64,000 nucleotides of DNA from Marinospirillum alkalitolerans (lineage in GTDB: Bacteria; Pseudomonadota; Gammaproteobacteria; Pseudomonadales; Halomonadaceae), in assembly GCF_045055655.1 (NCBI RefSeq), contig NZ_JBANFI010000004.1, forward strand, positions 124,001 to 188,000. The letters are read 5' to 3'. Below are positions 1 through 7,461 of the stretch, in pieces. The first letter of the stretch is position 1, and each line of letters opens with the position of its first letter. The notes below the pieces were generated by a model. That model saw only the letters and a program-made list of their open reading frames with translations, was not told the DNA's origin and searched no databases. A program made the translations under genes and the position numbers.

Positions 1-1
1 G

Positions 2-808
2 CCTTCAGGTTCACTGCATGGCTTAATGCGCGTACGTGGCTTTACTCAAGACGATGCCCATATCTTCTGTACAGAAGAGCAGATGGAAGACGAGGCCGCA
101 CGCTTTATCCAGCTGACGCTCGATGTCTACCGCGACTTTGGCTTTACCGATGTTGAGCTCAAACTATCCACGCGCCCTGAAGGCCGGATTGGCGATGACA
201 GCCTGTGGGATAAAGCCGAACATGCTTTAGAGCACGCGCTGAACAAAATCGGCAAACCTTGGGATTTACAGCCTGGCGAAGGAGCCTTCTACGGGCCTAA
301 AATCGAGTTCTCGCTGCGTGACTGCCTCGGCCGCGTCTGGCAGTGCGGTACCTTACAGCTTGATTTCGTCTTACCAGGTCGCCTCGGGTCTCAATATGTT
401 GCAGAAGATGGTCAGCGTAAGAACCCAGTAATGCTGCATCGCGCGATTCTCGGTTCTTTCGAGCGCTTTATCGGCATTTTGATCGAGCACTATGCGGGTG
501 ATCTACCAACCTGGCTGGCACCTGTCCAAGCTGTGGTGATGAATATTACCAACAAGCAGGCTGATTACGCACAAGAATTAGCACAAATCTGCCATGCTCA
601 AGGCATTCGCATCGAAACCGACTTGAGAAATGAGAAGATAGGCTTTAAAATCAGAGAGCATACCCTAGCGAAGGTTCCTTACTTGCTTGTTGTTGGTGAC
701 AAAGAAGTGGAATCGCGCACTGTCTCGGTGAGAACCCGTCACGGTGAAAACCTAGGCAATTATGATTTAGCAACACTGCAAGCCAAGCTCTTGGAACGCA
801 ACTTCTAA
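2..808 (+). CDS. thrS: Threonyl-tRNA synthetase, C-terminal part (gene begins before the window)
   Basis: This is the end of threonyl-tRNA synthetase, which charges tRNA-Thr with threonine in the cytoplasm. The frame is open from base 2, so the first roughly 370 residues of a normally about 640-residue enzyme lie upstream. Visible parts are the class II core with motif 2 (RVRGFTQDDAHIF), motif 3 around HRAILGSFERFIGILIEH, and the C-terminal anticodon-binding domain beginning near LAPVQAVVMNI. It leads the thrS-infC-rpmI-rplT-pheST-ihfA cluster, the usual gammaproteobacterial order. Identification is secure; only the left boundary is artificial. Confidence 0.97.
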   Translation, partial: PSGSLHGLMRVRGFTQDDAHIFCTEEQMEDEAARFIQLTLDVYRDFGFTDVELKLSTRPEGRIGDDSLWDKAEHALEHALNKIGKPWDLQPGEGAFYGPKIEFSLRDCLGRVWQCGTLQLDFVLPGRLGSQYVAEDGQRKNPVMLHRAILGSFERFIGILIEHYAGDLPTWLAPVQAVVMNITNKQADYAQELAQICHAQGIRIETDLRNEKIGFKIREHTLAKVPYLLVVGDKEVESRTVSVRTRHGENLGNYDLATLQAKLLERNF

Positions 809-914
809 AAGAGCTTATTTTTCGGGTCATCTTGTGTGATCAATGATCGATACGAGATGGCTCGAAAAGCGCAAACCAGCTTGCTGATCAACCAAACAAA
901 ATGGAGATACAACA

Positions 915-1460
915 ATCAAGCGCGCTAATCCAATGAGAGGGCGGGATCCTAAGAAAAATCTGCCCCCAATCAATGAGAATATCCAAGCCACTGAAGTCCG
1001 TCTGATCGGCCATGAAGGCGAGCAGATCGGCGTTGTTCCTTTACAAGAGGCCTTGGATAAAGCCGCAGAAGCCGGATTGGATCTGGTCAAGATTTCAGAA
1101 GCCGATCCCATCGTCTGTAAGATCATGGATTATGGCAAGTATCTGTTTGAGCAAAAGAAAGCCAAAAATGCTCAGAAGAAAAAACAGAAACAAATCCAGA
1201 TCAAAGAAGTGAAATTCCGTCCCGGAACTGAAGAAGGTGACTACCAGATCAAGTTCCGTAACGTAAAACGCTTCCTTGAAGAAGGCGATAAGGTTAAAAT
1301 CACACTTCGCTTCCGCGGACGTGAGATGGCACACCAAGATATCGGTCTGCGTCTCTATCAACGAATCGAAGAAGAACTGGGTGATACAGTGGTCGTTGAA
1401 TCGCGTCCTCGCTTAGAGGGCCGTCAAATGGTCATGATGATTGCACCCAAGAAGAAATGA
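915..1460 (+). CDS. infC: Translation initiation factor IF-3, probable AUC start
   Basis: IF-3 binds the 30S subunit, checks start-codon pairing and prevents premature 50S joining. The 181-residue product has the N-domain (PINENI, VRLIGHEGEQIGVV), the Lys-rich linker and the C-domain (IQIKEVKFRPGTEEGDYQ, LRFRGREMAH) ending in APKKK. The first ATG (933) has no Shine-Dalgarno sequence. An in-frame ATC at 915 lies 8 nt after TGGAG (902-906), and the residues it adds (IKRAN) resemble the N-terminus of pseudomonad IF-3, which begins at a rare codon. IF-3 genes are known to use AUU or AUC for autoregulation, so I place the start at 915. If this is wrong, the ATG at 933 gives 175 residues. Confidence 0.93.
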   Translation: MKRANPMRGRDPKKNLPPINENIQATEVRLIGHEGEQIGVVPLQEALDKAAEAGLDLVKISEADPIVCKIMDYGKYLFEQKKAKNAQKKKQKQIQIKEVKFRPGTEEGDYQIKFRNVKRFLEEGDKVKITLRFRGREMAHQDIGLRLYQRIEEELGDTVVVESRPRLEGRQMVMMIAPKKK

Positions 1461-1464
1461 TCCC

Positions 1465-1514
1465 CTCTCCTGCTGAGTTCAGGCATCGATGATGCCCACA
1501 GCTTGGCAGGAGAG
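1465..1514 (+). promoter_or_regulatory. Long hairpin between infC and rpmI, possible L20 control or processing structure
   Basis: CTCTCCTGC (1465-1473) pairs with GCAGGAGAG (1506-1514), and inside it GGCATC (1482-1487) pairs with GATGCC (1491-1496) across a GAT loop. There is no U-tract, so it is not a simple terminator. In E. coli, L20 represses rpmI translation through RNA structure formed between infC and rpmI; this hairpin occupies the corresponding place. That role is inference. Confidence 0.5.
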
Positions 1515-1589
1515 TGTCTATTTATGGGCTTGGATCATGCCCCATCCCTTGAAACGCATTCTTAGAATGCACTTGTGGAGTTAAACGTA

Positions 1590-1784
1590 ATGCCAAAGAT
1601 TAAATCGAACAGTGGTGCGCGCAAGCGCTTCAAGCCAACTGCAAAAGGCTTCAAGCACAAGCAATCTTTCCGTAGCCACATCCTGACCAAGAAAAGCCCT
1701 AAGCGTAAGCGCCAGCTGCGTGGCATGAAGCAGATTTCTGCTGCTGACCTGCCATTAATCAAGCGTATGCTGCCTAGCGTTTAA
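1590..1784 (+). CDS. rpmI: 50S ribosomal protein L35
   Basis: This is the 64-residue basic ribosomal protein bL35. MPKIKSNSGARKRFKPT at the N-terminus and the Lys/Arg-rich body are typical, and length is normal for the family. The start at 1590 is preceded by GTGGAG (1575-1580) at about 9 nt. It sits between infC and rplT, 38 nt before rplT, in the standard operon order; L35 and L20 are normally made in balanced amounts through L20 feedback. Confidence 0.97.
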   Translation: MPKIKSNSGARKRFKPTAKGFKHKQSFRSHILTKKSPKRKRQLRGMKQISAADLPLIKRMLPSV

Positions 1785-1822
1785 GCCTTTTTCTTTCTTA
1801 TTTTTGTCAGGAGTCTGTTGTT

Positions 1823-2179
1823 ATGGCCCGTGTAAAACGTGGTGTTCAGGCGCGTCGTCGCCACAAAAAAATCCTTAAGCTCGCAAAAGGCTACTACGGT
1901 GCCCGTAGTCGTGTATTCCGCGTTGCTAAGCAAGCTGTTATCAAAGCTGGCCAGTACGCCTACCGCGACCGTCGTGTACGTAAGCGTCAGTTCCGTGCGC
2001 TGTGGATTGCGCGTATCAACGCTGCCACACGTATGAACGGCATGTCTTACAGCCGTTTCATCTCTGGCTTGAAGAAGGCAGATATCGCTATCGACCGTAA
2101 GGTTCTGGCCGATATCGCTGTTCACGATCAAGCCACTTTTGCAGCTATTGTTGAAAAATCAAAAGCGGCCTTAGCCTGA
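1823..2179 (+). CDS. rplT: 50S ribosomal protein L20
   Basis: L20 (bL20) binds 23S rRNA early in 50S assembly and represses its own operon in E. coli. The 118-residue product starts MARVKRGVQARRRHKKIL and contains YYGARSRVFRVAKQAV, both diagnostic. CAGGAG lies about 9 nt before the ATG. It is the last gene of the infC-rpmI-rplT unit: a strong terminator (2241-2269) follows before pheS. Confidence 0.98.
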   Translation: MARVKRGVQARRRHKKILKLAKGYYGARSRVFRVAKQAVIKAGQYAYRDRRVRKRQFRALWIARINAATRMNGMSYSRFISGLKKADIAIDRKVLADIAVHDQATFAAIVEKSKAALA

Positions 2180-2208
2180 TTTTTTAGCATTCAGCTTGCA
2201 AAAGCTCG

Positions 2209-2231
2209 CTTTTAATCCGCAAGATTAAAAG
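2209..2231 (+). promoter_or_regulatory. Perfect 9-bp hairpin after rplT
   Basis: CTTTTAATC (2209-2217) and GATTAAAAG (2223-2231) form a perfect stem with a CGCAA loop, 10 nt before the intrinsic terminator at 2241. It could be a 3' end stabiliser or part of a pheST attenuator region. Function is not established. Confidence 0.5.
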
Positions 2232-2240
2232 TTGTGATCA

Positions 2241-2269
2241 GGGGAAGGGCTTGGCTCTTCCCCTTTTTT
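2241..2269 (+). terminator. Intrinsic terminator between rplT and pheS
   Basis: GGGGAAG (2241-2247) pairs with CTTCCCC (2257-2263) and is followed by six T residues (2264-2269). It ends the rplT transcript. In E. coli the same interval holds the pheM attenuator, so partial read-through into pheST is possible, but no convincing Phe-rich leader peptide with a ribosome binding site was seen. Confidence 0.85.
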
Positions 2270-2318
2270 ACGTGCTGATTTTAACGATCTCCTTACACCT
2301 TTCACTGGAGCTGTGCAG

Positions 2319-3332
2319 ATGGAAAACCTCTCCCCCCTGTCGATCGAAGGTCTCAACCTTCAAGAACAGGTTAGCCGTGCCCTCGAGCAGATCACCCAGG
2401 CTCAAGATATCGCGACACTGGAAGCCCTTCGTGTCCAGTTTCTGGGCAAAAAAGGAGAGCTGACCAGCCTGCTTAAAGGACTCGGGCAGCTCGCGCCAGA
2501 AGATCGCCCCAAGGCCGGCGACATTATCAACCAGGCCAAGCAGCAGGTACAACAAGCCCTACAAACACGCAAAGAAGCGCTCGAAAGCGCCGCTCTGAGC
2601 GCCAAACTGGCCGCAGAGCAGATCGACATCACGCTACCAGGACGCCAAGCACAACTGGGCGGTCTCCACCCCGTCACCAAGACGATTCAGCGTATTGAAG
2701 ATTTTTTTGCCAGCATCGGCTTTACCGTCGCCGAAGGCCCTGAAGTTGAAGATGATTACCACAACTTCGAAGCGCTGAATATTCCAGCGCATCACCCAGC
2801 GCGCGCGATGCACGATACCTTCTATTTTGACGCTCATACCCTCCTGCGCACCCATACGTCACCGGTCCAAGTGCGCAGCATGGAAAGCCAGCAACCTCCC
2901 ATGCGCATTCTTTGCCCTGGTCGTGTCTATCGCTGCGATTCCGATATGACTCACTCACCGATGTTCCATCAGGTCGAGGGGTTATTTATCGACGAAAATA
3001 TCAGCTTTGCTGATCTTAAAGGCATCCTGCACCAGTTCTTACAGGCCTTTTTTGAGCAGGATCTGCGCGTACGCTTCCGCCCTTCTTACTTCCCCTTCAC
3101 TGAGCCTTCGATCGAGGTGGATGTGGATCGAGGCGATGGTCGCTGGCTCGAAGTTCTCGGCTGCGGCATGGTGCATCCTAAGGTGCTGGCCATGTCCAAC
3201 ATTGATCCTGAGCGCTTTACTGGCTTTGCTTTTGGCATGGGTGTCGAGCGCCTCGCCATGCTGCGCTATGGCGTGGACGACCTCCGCCTGTTCTTCGATA
3301 ACGACATCAAATTCTTGAGCCAGCTGCGTTAA
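2319..3332 (+). CDS. pheS: Phenylalanyl-tRNA synthetase alpha subunit
   Basis: This is the catalytic alpha subunit of the alpha2-beta2 enzyme that charges tRNA-Phe. The 337-residue protein has an N-terminal coiled-coil arm (about residues 1-90), then the class II catalytic core with HPARAMHDTFYF, LRTHTSPVQVRSM, and motif 3 around FAFGMGVERLAMLRYG. The ATG at 2319 is 8 nt after TGGAG (2306-2310); an in-frame GTG at 2313 is too close to that site. pheT follows 29 nt downstream, giving the usual bicistronic unit. Confidence 0.97.
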   Translation: MENLSPLSIEGLNLQEQVSRALEQITQAQDIATLEALRVQFLGKKGELTSLLKGLGQLAPEDRPKAGDIINQAKQQVQQALQTRKEALESAALSAKLAAEQIDITLPGRQAQLGGLHPVTKTIQRIEDFFASIGFTVAEGPEVEDDYHNFEALNIPAHHPARAMHDTFYFDAHTLLRTHTSPVQVRSMESQQPPMRILCPGRVYRCDSDMTHSPMFHQVEGLFIDENISFADLKGILHQFLQAFFEQDLRVRFRPSYFPFTEPSIEVDVDRGDGRWLEVLGCGMVHPKVLAMSNIDPERFTGFAFGMGVERLAMLRYGVDDLRLFFDNDIKFLSQLR

Positions 3333-3361
3333 GCGCATCTTGCCTGATAAGGAAAAACATC

Positions 3362-5746
3362 ATGAAATTCAGTGAACTCTGGCTGCGTGAATGGGTGAAC
3401 CCAGCTGTCACCACCGCAGAACTTGAATCCCAGCTCTCGCTGGCTGGCTTGGAAGTCGATAGTTTAGAACCCGCTGCTGGCGTCTTCTCAGGTGTGATCG
3501 TGGGTGAAATCATCAGCGCCGAGCCTCACCCCAATGCTGACAAGCTCCAGGTCTGCCAGGTCAGCGATGGCCAGAACACCCATCAAGTCGTTTGTGGTGC
3601 CCCCAATGCGCGTGCTGGCCTCAAAACCGCCTTTGCGCAGATCGGTGCCGTTTTACCCGGCGATTTCAAAATCAAAAAGGCCAAGCTGCGCCAAGTCGAA
3701 TCTCACGGCATGCTCTCTTCTGAGCAGGAACTCGGCCTTTCTGAATCCCATGATGGCATCATGGAGCTGGCCGCGGACGCCCCTGTTGGCGCCGATCTGC
3801 GCGCCTATCTACAGCTCGATGATTATCTCTTTGATGTTGATCTGACCCCCAATCGCAGCGATTGCCTCTCGATTGCTGGCTTAGCGCGTGAAGTGGGCGT
3901 ACTCAATCGCATCAGCGTCACACCACCTGTGCGCAACACCACCGAAGTCAGCCTAGAAGAGACACCCAGCATTGAAGTGCTGGCCCCTGAGGCTTGCCCG
4001 CGCTATTTGGGCCGCATTATTCGCGGCGTCAACCCGCAAGCCAGCACACCCTTATGGATGCAAGAGCGTCTGCGTCGCAGCGGTATTCGCAGCATTGATC
4101 CACTCGTCGATGTGACCAACTATGTGATGCTTGAACTTGGCCAGCCCCTGCATGCCTTTGATTTAGCGCAGATCGATCAAGGCATTCGAGTGCGCTTTGC
4201 AGAGCCACAAGAGAAGCTGACCCTGCTCGATGGTCAAGAAATTGATCTCGATCCTTCTAGCCTCGTCATCGCGGATCACAGTAAAGCCCTTGCCTTGGCT
4301 GGCATTATGGGGGGTGAAGGGAGCGGTTGCTCAGACTCAACGCAGGCAATCCTGCTCGAAGTCGCCTACTTTGATCCACTCGCCCTCGCCGGTCAGGCGC
4401 GCCGCTACGGCCTGCATACGGACTCTTCGCACCGCTTTGAGCGCGGCGTTGATTTTGCTCTGCAAGAACGCGCGATGGAAAGGGCCACCCAGCTGATTCT
4501 CGAAATCAGTGGCGGTCAGGCTGGCCCTGTGGTCGATCACACCAGCCAGGCTCACCTGCCTGAACGCGCTGAAATCCTGCTGCGCCGCCCACGTCTTGAT
4601 CAACTCTTGGCCTGCCAGCTACCGACAGCAGAAGTGACCGACATCCTGCAACGCCTTGGTTTGCAAGTGCAGGAAATCAGTGAAGGTTGGCGCGCTCTGG
4701 CTCCCAGCTTCCGTTTTGATCTCAGTATTGAAGTCGATCTGATCGAAGAGATTGCCCGCGTCTATGGCTATGATCGCCTGCCCACTACAGCGCCGACAGC
4801 ACCCCTGTTGATTCAGAGTACGCCTGAATCCCAAGTCAGCCTACGCCGCTTGCGTCAGGCTCTGGTTGCCCGCGACTATCAAGAAGCCATCACCTATAGC
4901 TTTATTGATACGGCTTCTGCGCAGATCTGTGATCCAGCGCATCCGCCTTTAGCGCTGAGCAACCCGATCTCGAGTGATTTGGCCGTGATGCGCACCAGCT
5001 TGATTCCTGGACTGGCCAAAACCCTCGCCCACAATCAAAAGCGCCAGCAAGCCCGTGTACGCCTTTTTGAAACTGGCTTACGCTTTGTCCCTCGTGGCGA
5101 ACAGCTAGAACAAGAGCCGATGCTGGCAGGCTTGATTGCAGGCCCTCGACATGCTGAAACCTGGTGTGATAGCCAAGACAAGGTGGATTTCTTTGATTTA
5201 AAAGGTGATCTTGAGGCCCTGCTGCAACTTGGCGGTCAAGCCAAAGAGTGGCGCTTTGAGGCCGCCCAGCACCCAGCACTGCATCCAGGCCAAAGCGCCA
5301 AAATCAGTCGCCTCACGCCGCAAGGCTGGCAAGAAGCCGGCTGGATTGGCGCGCTCCATCCTCAGGTGGCGGCCCATTTTGATCTCAAAGGCAGCGCCTT
5401 TGTTTTTGAAATCCAGCTCACAAGCTTGATGCAAGGCCAGGTTGCCCGTTTTGCCGGCCTCTCACGCTTCCCTGAAATGCGTCGTGATCTCGCACTGGTT
5501 GTTGATCAACACCAGCAGGTTGGCGAACTGGTGCACGCCATCGAGCAGGAAGCAGAGACCAGCTTAAAACGCGTTCACCTGTTTGATGTCTACCAAGGCC
5601 AAAACCTTGCAGAAGGCAAAAAGAGCCTCGCGCTGGGTCTGACTTGGCAGCATCCAGAACGCACGCTGACGGATGAAGAGATCAACGCTCAGCTTGAACA
5701 GCTACTGGCGATGCTGCAGCAACGCTTTGCAGCCACGCTGCGCTAA
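3362..5746 (+). CDS. pheT: Phenylalanyl-tRNA synthetase beta subunit
   Basis: The beta subunit supplies tRNA recognition and editing of mischarged Tyr-tRNA-Phe. The 794-residue protein shows the N-terminal tRNA-binding OB domain (about 40-150, including HPNADKLQVCQV and VVCGAPNARAG), the B3/4 editing region, the B5 domain, the inactive synthetase-like core, and a C-terminal ferredoxin-fold anticodon-binding domain (FPEMRRDLALVVDQ onward). Length is normal. AAGGA precedes the ATG. A terminator follows. Confidence 0.97.
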   Translation: MKFSELWLREWVNPAVTTAELESQLSLAGLEVDSLEPAAGVFSGVIVGEIISAEPHPNADKLQVCQVSDGQNTHQVVCGAPNARAGLKTAFAQIGAVLPGDFKIKKAKLRQVESHGMLSSEQELGLSESHDGIMELAADAPVGADLRAYLQLDDYLFDVDLTPNRSDCLSIAGLAREVGVLNRISVTPPVRNTTEVSLEETPSIEVLAPEACPRYLGRIIRGVNPQASTPLWMQERLRRSGIRSIDPLVDVTNYVMLELGQPLHAFDLAQIDQGIRVRFAEPQEKLTLLDGQEIDLDPSSLVIADHSKALALAGIMGGEGSGCSDSTQAILLEVAYFDPLALAGQARRYGLHTDSSHRFERGVDFALQERAMERATQLILEISGGQAGPVVDHTSQAHLPERAEILLRRPRLDQLLACQLPTAEVTDILQRLGLQVQEISEGWRALAPSFRFDLSIEVDLIEEIARVYGYDRLPTTAPTAPLLIQSTPESQVSLRRLRQALVARDYQEAITYSFIDTASAQICDPAHPPLALSNPISSDLAVMRTSLIPGLAKTLAHNQKRQQARVRLFETGLRFVPRGEQLEQEPMLAGLIAGPRHAETWCDSQDKVDFFDLKGDLEALLQLGGQAKEWRFEAAQHPALHPGQSAKISRLTPQGWQEAGWIGALHPQVAAHFDLKGSAFVFEIQLTSLMQGQVARFAGLSRFPEMRRDLALVVDQHQQVGELVHAIEQEAETSLKRVHLFDVYQGQNLAEGKKSLALGLTWQHPERTLTDEEINAQLEQLLAMLQQRFAATLR

Positions 5747-5766
5747 CCTACAGCACAGCTAGTAAA

Positions 5767-5801
5767 AGCCCCAGACTCAAGATTGAGCTGGGGCTTTTTT
5801 G
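5767..5801 (+). terminator. Intrinsic terminator after pheT
   Basis: AGCCCCAG (5767-5774) pairs with CTGGGGCT (5788-5795); the inner CTCAA/TTGAG also pairs. A run of T follows. It separates pheT from ihfA, although the two genes form one operon in E. coli. Confidence 0.9.
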
Positions 5802-5813
5802 TACAGACAAAAC

Positions 5814-5840
5814 TTGACAAGTCCTTGATCTCACTGCAAT
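5814..5840 (+). promoter_or_regulatory. Possible ihfA promoter
   Basis: A perfect TTGACA (5814-5819) lies just after the pheT terminator. The best -10 match is TGCAAT (5835-5840) with a short 15-nt spacer, so this is only a moderate sigma-70 candidate. ihfA would be transcribed from here. Confidence 0.4.
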
Positions 5841-5879
5841 GTTGGGTGTATTGCCTCGCCACACTGAAAGGAGCATCGT

Positions 5880-6173
5880 ATGGGCGCACTCACCAAAGCA
5901 GAACTGACTGAAAGACTGATTAGCGAACTCGGATTCACCAAAAACGATGCCAAAGAAATGGTCGAGCATTTTTTTAGTGAGATCCGCGAGGCTTTAAAGG
6001 ATAACGAGCAGGTGAAGCTCTCTGGTTTTGGTAACTTTGATCTGCGTGATAAGAGCGAGCGCCCAGGCCGCAACCCCAAAACAGGTGAAGAAATCCCGAT
6101 TTCAGCTCGGCGCGTGGTCACTTTTAAGGCAGGACAAAAACTGAAAGGATTGGTTGAGCAGTGTTCTCGCTAG
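5880..6173 (+). CDS. ihfA: Integration host factor alpha subunit
   Basis: IHF-alpha pairs with IHF-beta to bend DNA at specific sites in recombination, replication and sigma-54 promoters. The 97-residue protein has the HU/IHF fold with GALTKAELTERL at the N-terminus, KLSGFGNFDLRDKSERPGRN in the beta arm, and RRVVTFKAGQKLK near the C-terminus. The Pro at the arm tip needed for intercalation is present (ERPGRNPKTGE). GAAAGGAG precedes the ATG. Its position after pheT is diagnostic for alpha rather than beta. Confidence 0.96.
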   Translation: MGALTKAELTERLISELGFTKNDAKEMVEHFFSEIREALKDNEQVKLSGFGNFDLRDKSERPGRNPKTGEEIPISARRVVTFKAGQKLKGLVEQCSR

Positions 6174-6177
6174 CGTA

Positions 6178-6217
6178 AGCATCAAGCTCACTACCATTGG
6201 ATCTGATGCTATTTTTG
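6178..6217 (+). terminator. Probable terminator after ihfA
   Basis: AGCATCA (6178-6184) pairs with TGATGCT (6204-6210), followed by ATTTTTG. The 19-nt loop is long, so strength is uncertain. The rest of the 6217-6267 stretch shows nothing recognisable. Confidence 0.55.
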
Positions 6218-6267
6218 AGTGAGAAGGCTCATAGAGCTTTTTGCCACACCTTCGGTACAACAAGCAC

Positions 6268-6300
6268 AAAAAAAGGGCTTAGCTTTTTGAGCTAAACCCT
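6268..6300 (-). terminator. Intrinsic terminator of tRNA-Pro
   Basis: Read on the minus strand, AGGGTTTAGCT and AGCTAAGCCCT (6274-6284 and 6290-6300) form an 11-bp stem with one G-T mismatch position, followed by seven T residues (6268-6274). It lies 9 nt downstream of the tRNA 3' end. Confidence 0.85.
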
Positions 6301-6309
6301 TGATTTTAT

Positions 6310-6386
6310 TGGTCGGAGTGACAGGATTCGAACCTGCGACCCCTTGCACCCCATGCAAGTGCGCTACCAAGCTGCGCCACACTCCG
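6310..6386 (-). tRNA. tRNA-Pro, anticodon GGG, CCA encoded
   Basis: The minus strand folds as a complete cloverleaf: acceptor CGGAGTG/CACTCCG, D arm GCGC...GCGC, anticodon stem CTTGC/GCAAG with loop ATGGGGT (anticodon GGG), T arm GCAGG/CCTGT with loop TTCGAAT, discriminator A and encoded CCA (6310-6312). It reads CCC and CCU codons. It lies next to ihfA, as in pseudomonads, but the MerR-family gene commonly found between them there is absent. Confidence 0.97.
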
Positions 6387-6439
6387 TTCAACTTTACTTT
6401 ACTATCTAGAGGCTGGGGAAGTGCCTTAAGACGCTGCGT

Positions 6440-6468
6440 ATTATAGAGACATTCACTAAAAACGCAAA
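6440..6468 (-). promoter_or_regulatory. tRNA-Pro promoter
   Basis: On the minus strand a perfect TATAAT (6440-6445) is 17 nt after TTTGCG (6463-6468). It lies 53 nt upstream of the mature tRNA 5' end, and the region downstream of the -10 is GC-rich (ACGCAGCG), as in stringently controlled stable-RNA promoters. Confidence 0.7.
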
Positions 6469-6493
6469 GCCTTTTTTGAAAATTCTTTTTCTA

Positions 6494-7336
6494 TCAGTTT
6501 CTTAGCTCAATCTTTTGCAGCCCACCACGACGAATCTGACCAGGTGTCTGCGCCCAATGGCGGCGAAAAGCATGGGTCAGTGCGCTTTGGCTTGAGAAGC
6601 CAACCTGCTCAGCAATCGTCGCAAGATCCATCCGTGTCGCCAGCAAGAGTTCGCGCGCCCTTTCTAAGCGAGCTTCCAGTAAATAACGTGCAGGGGTTTT
6701 GCCAGTGGCCTGCTTAAAAAGCTGATGAAAATGCCCTGCACTGACGCAGGCGACCTGCGCGAGTTGACTGACTGTCATAGGTTCTGCAAGGTGCTGCTGG
6801 ATATACACCTCAAGCTGCACCAGATCAAGGCGCTTTTGTCCAGTCGGCAAGCGTGGCTGATGATCAAAAAGCCGCTGATATAAGCTGGCGACCAAAACCT
6901 GAGCCACCCCCTCAACGGCAGCAGAAGAAGCTGGCCACAGATGAGATTCACGATCAATAAAGCTCAATAGCAGGCGCAGATTCGCATCCGCAGTAAAATA
7001 GCGTGGGTGATCAAACAGCTGCTCAATGGACTGATTCACCGGATCAGCGGCCAATGCAGAGGAATCATCTCTCCAGTCGGCCTCTCTCGACCAAGCCGCA
7101 GCAGGCTTGCCTAGACAAGGGAAATCGATGACGGCATGGCGATTATCGCCTTTCCCCTCGTAAAAATGGACCTCACCCGCAGGTACCAGGCAACCATGCA
7201 TCGCATCTACACGACCGCCATAACCCGCCACTTCAAACTCGGCATGGCCGGAGAGCCCAATCACCAGCTGGTGATAAGGATGATCATGGTGCAAACAGCG
7301 TGTCGGCAAGGCACAACTGCGTATTCTAGCCAGCAT
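6494..7336 (-). CDS. AraC-family regulator, likely PruR-like activator of proline catabolism
   Basis: This 280-residue cytoplasmic transcription factor has an N-terminal cupin-like sensing domain (about 1-130, with HHDHPYHQLVIGLSG and VPAGEVHFYEG) and a C-terminal AraC/XylS double helix-turn-helix (about 180-275, with MTVSQLAQVACVSAGHFHQL and IAEQVGFSSQSALTHAFRRH). It is divergent from putA-putP. In Pseudomonas, PruR of the same family activates the put genes in response to proline. The PutA here lacks its own DNA-binding domain, so a separate regulator is needed. AAGGAG precedes the ATG. The PruR assignment rests on context. Confidence 0.8.
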   Translation of the reverse strand: MLARIRSCALPTRCLHHDHPYHQLVIGLSGHAEFEVAGYGGRVDAMHGCLVPAGEVHFYEGKGDNRHAVIDFPCLGKPAAAWSREADWRDDSSALAADPVNQSIEQLFDHPRYFTADANLRLLLSFIDRESHLWPASSAAVEGVAQVLVASLYQRLFDHQPRLPTGQKRLDLVQLEVYIQQHLAEPMTVSQLAQVACVSAGHFHQLFKQATGKTPARYLLEARLERARELLLATRMDLATIAEQVGFSSQSALTHAFRRHWAQTPGQIRRGGLQKIELRN

Positions 7337-7362
7337 AGCTAAGCTCCTTTCAGCGTCATTTT

Positions 7363-7396
7363 CTGAGTGTGAAACAAAAACTGCTGAGTTTCAATC
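7363..7396. promoter_or_regulatory. Candidate AraC-type operator half-sites between the regulator and putA
   Basis: CTGAGTGTGAAAC (from 7363) and CTGAGTTTCAATC (from 7384) are direct repeats spaced exactly 21 bp, two helical turns. This is the geometry used by many AraC-family activators. A separate inverted pair AGTGT (7406-7410) and ACACT (7422-7426) lies nearer putA. Confidence 0.45.
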
Positions 7397-7461
7397 AAGA
7401 CAAGAAGTGTTGATTAACGCGACACTCGTGATCGAGATCAAAAAAATAACGAGGGTTCACC

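Noticed and set aside
2234..2278. Short frame V-I-R-G-R-A-W-L-F-P-F-F-T-C before pheS, resembling the pheM leader peptide
   Set aside because: Its Phe codons come from the T-run of the terminator itself and there is no ribosome binding site before the GTG, so it looks accidental.
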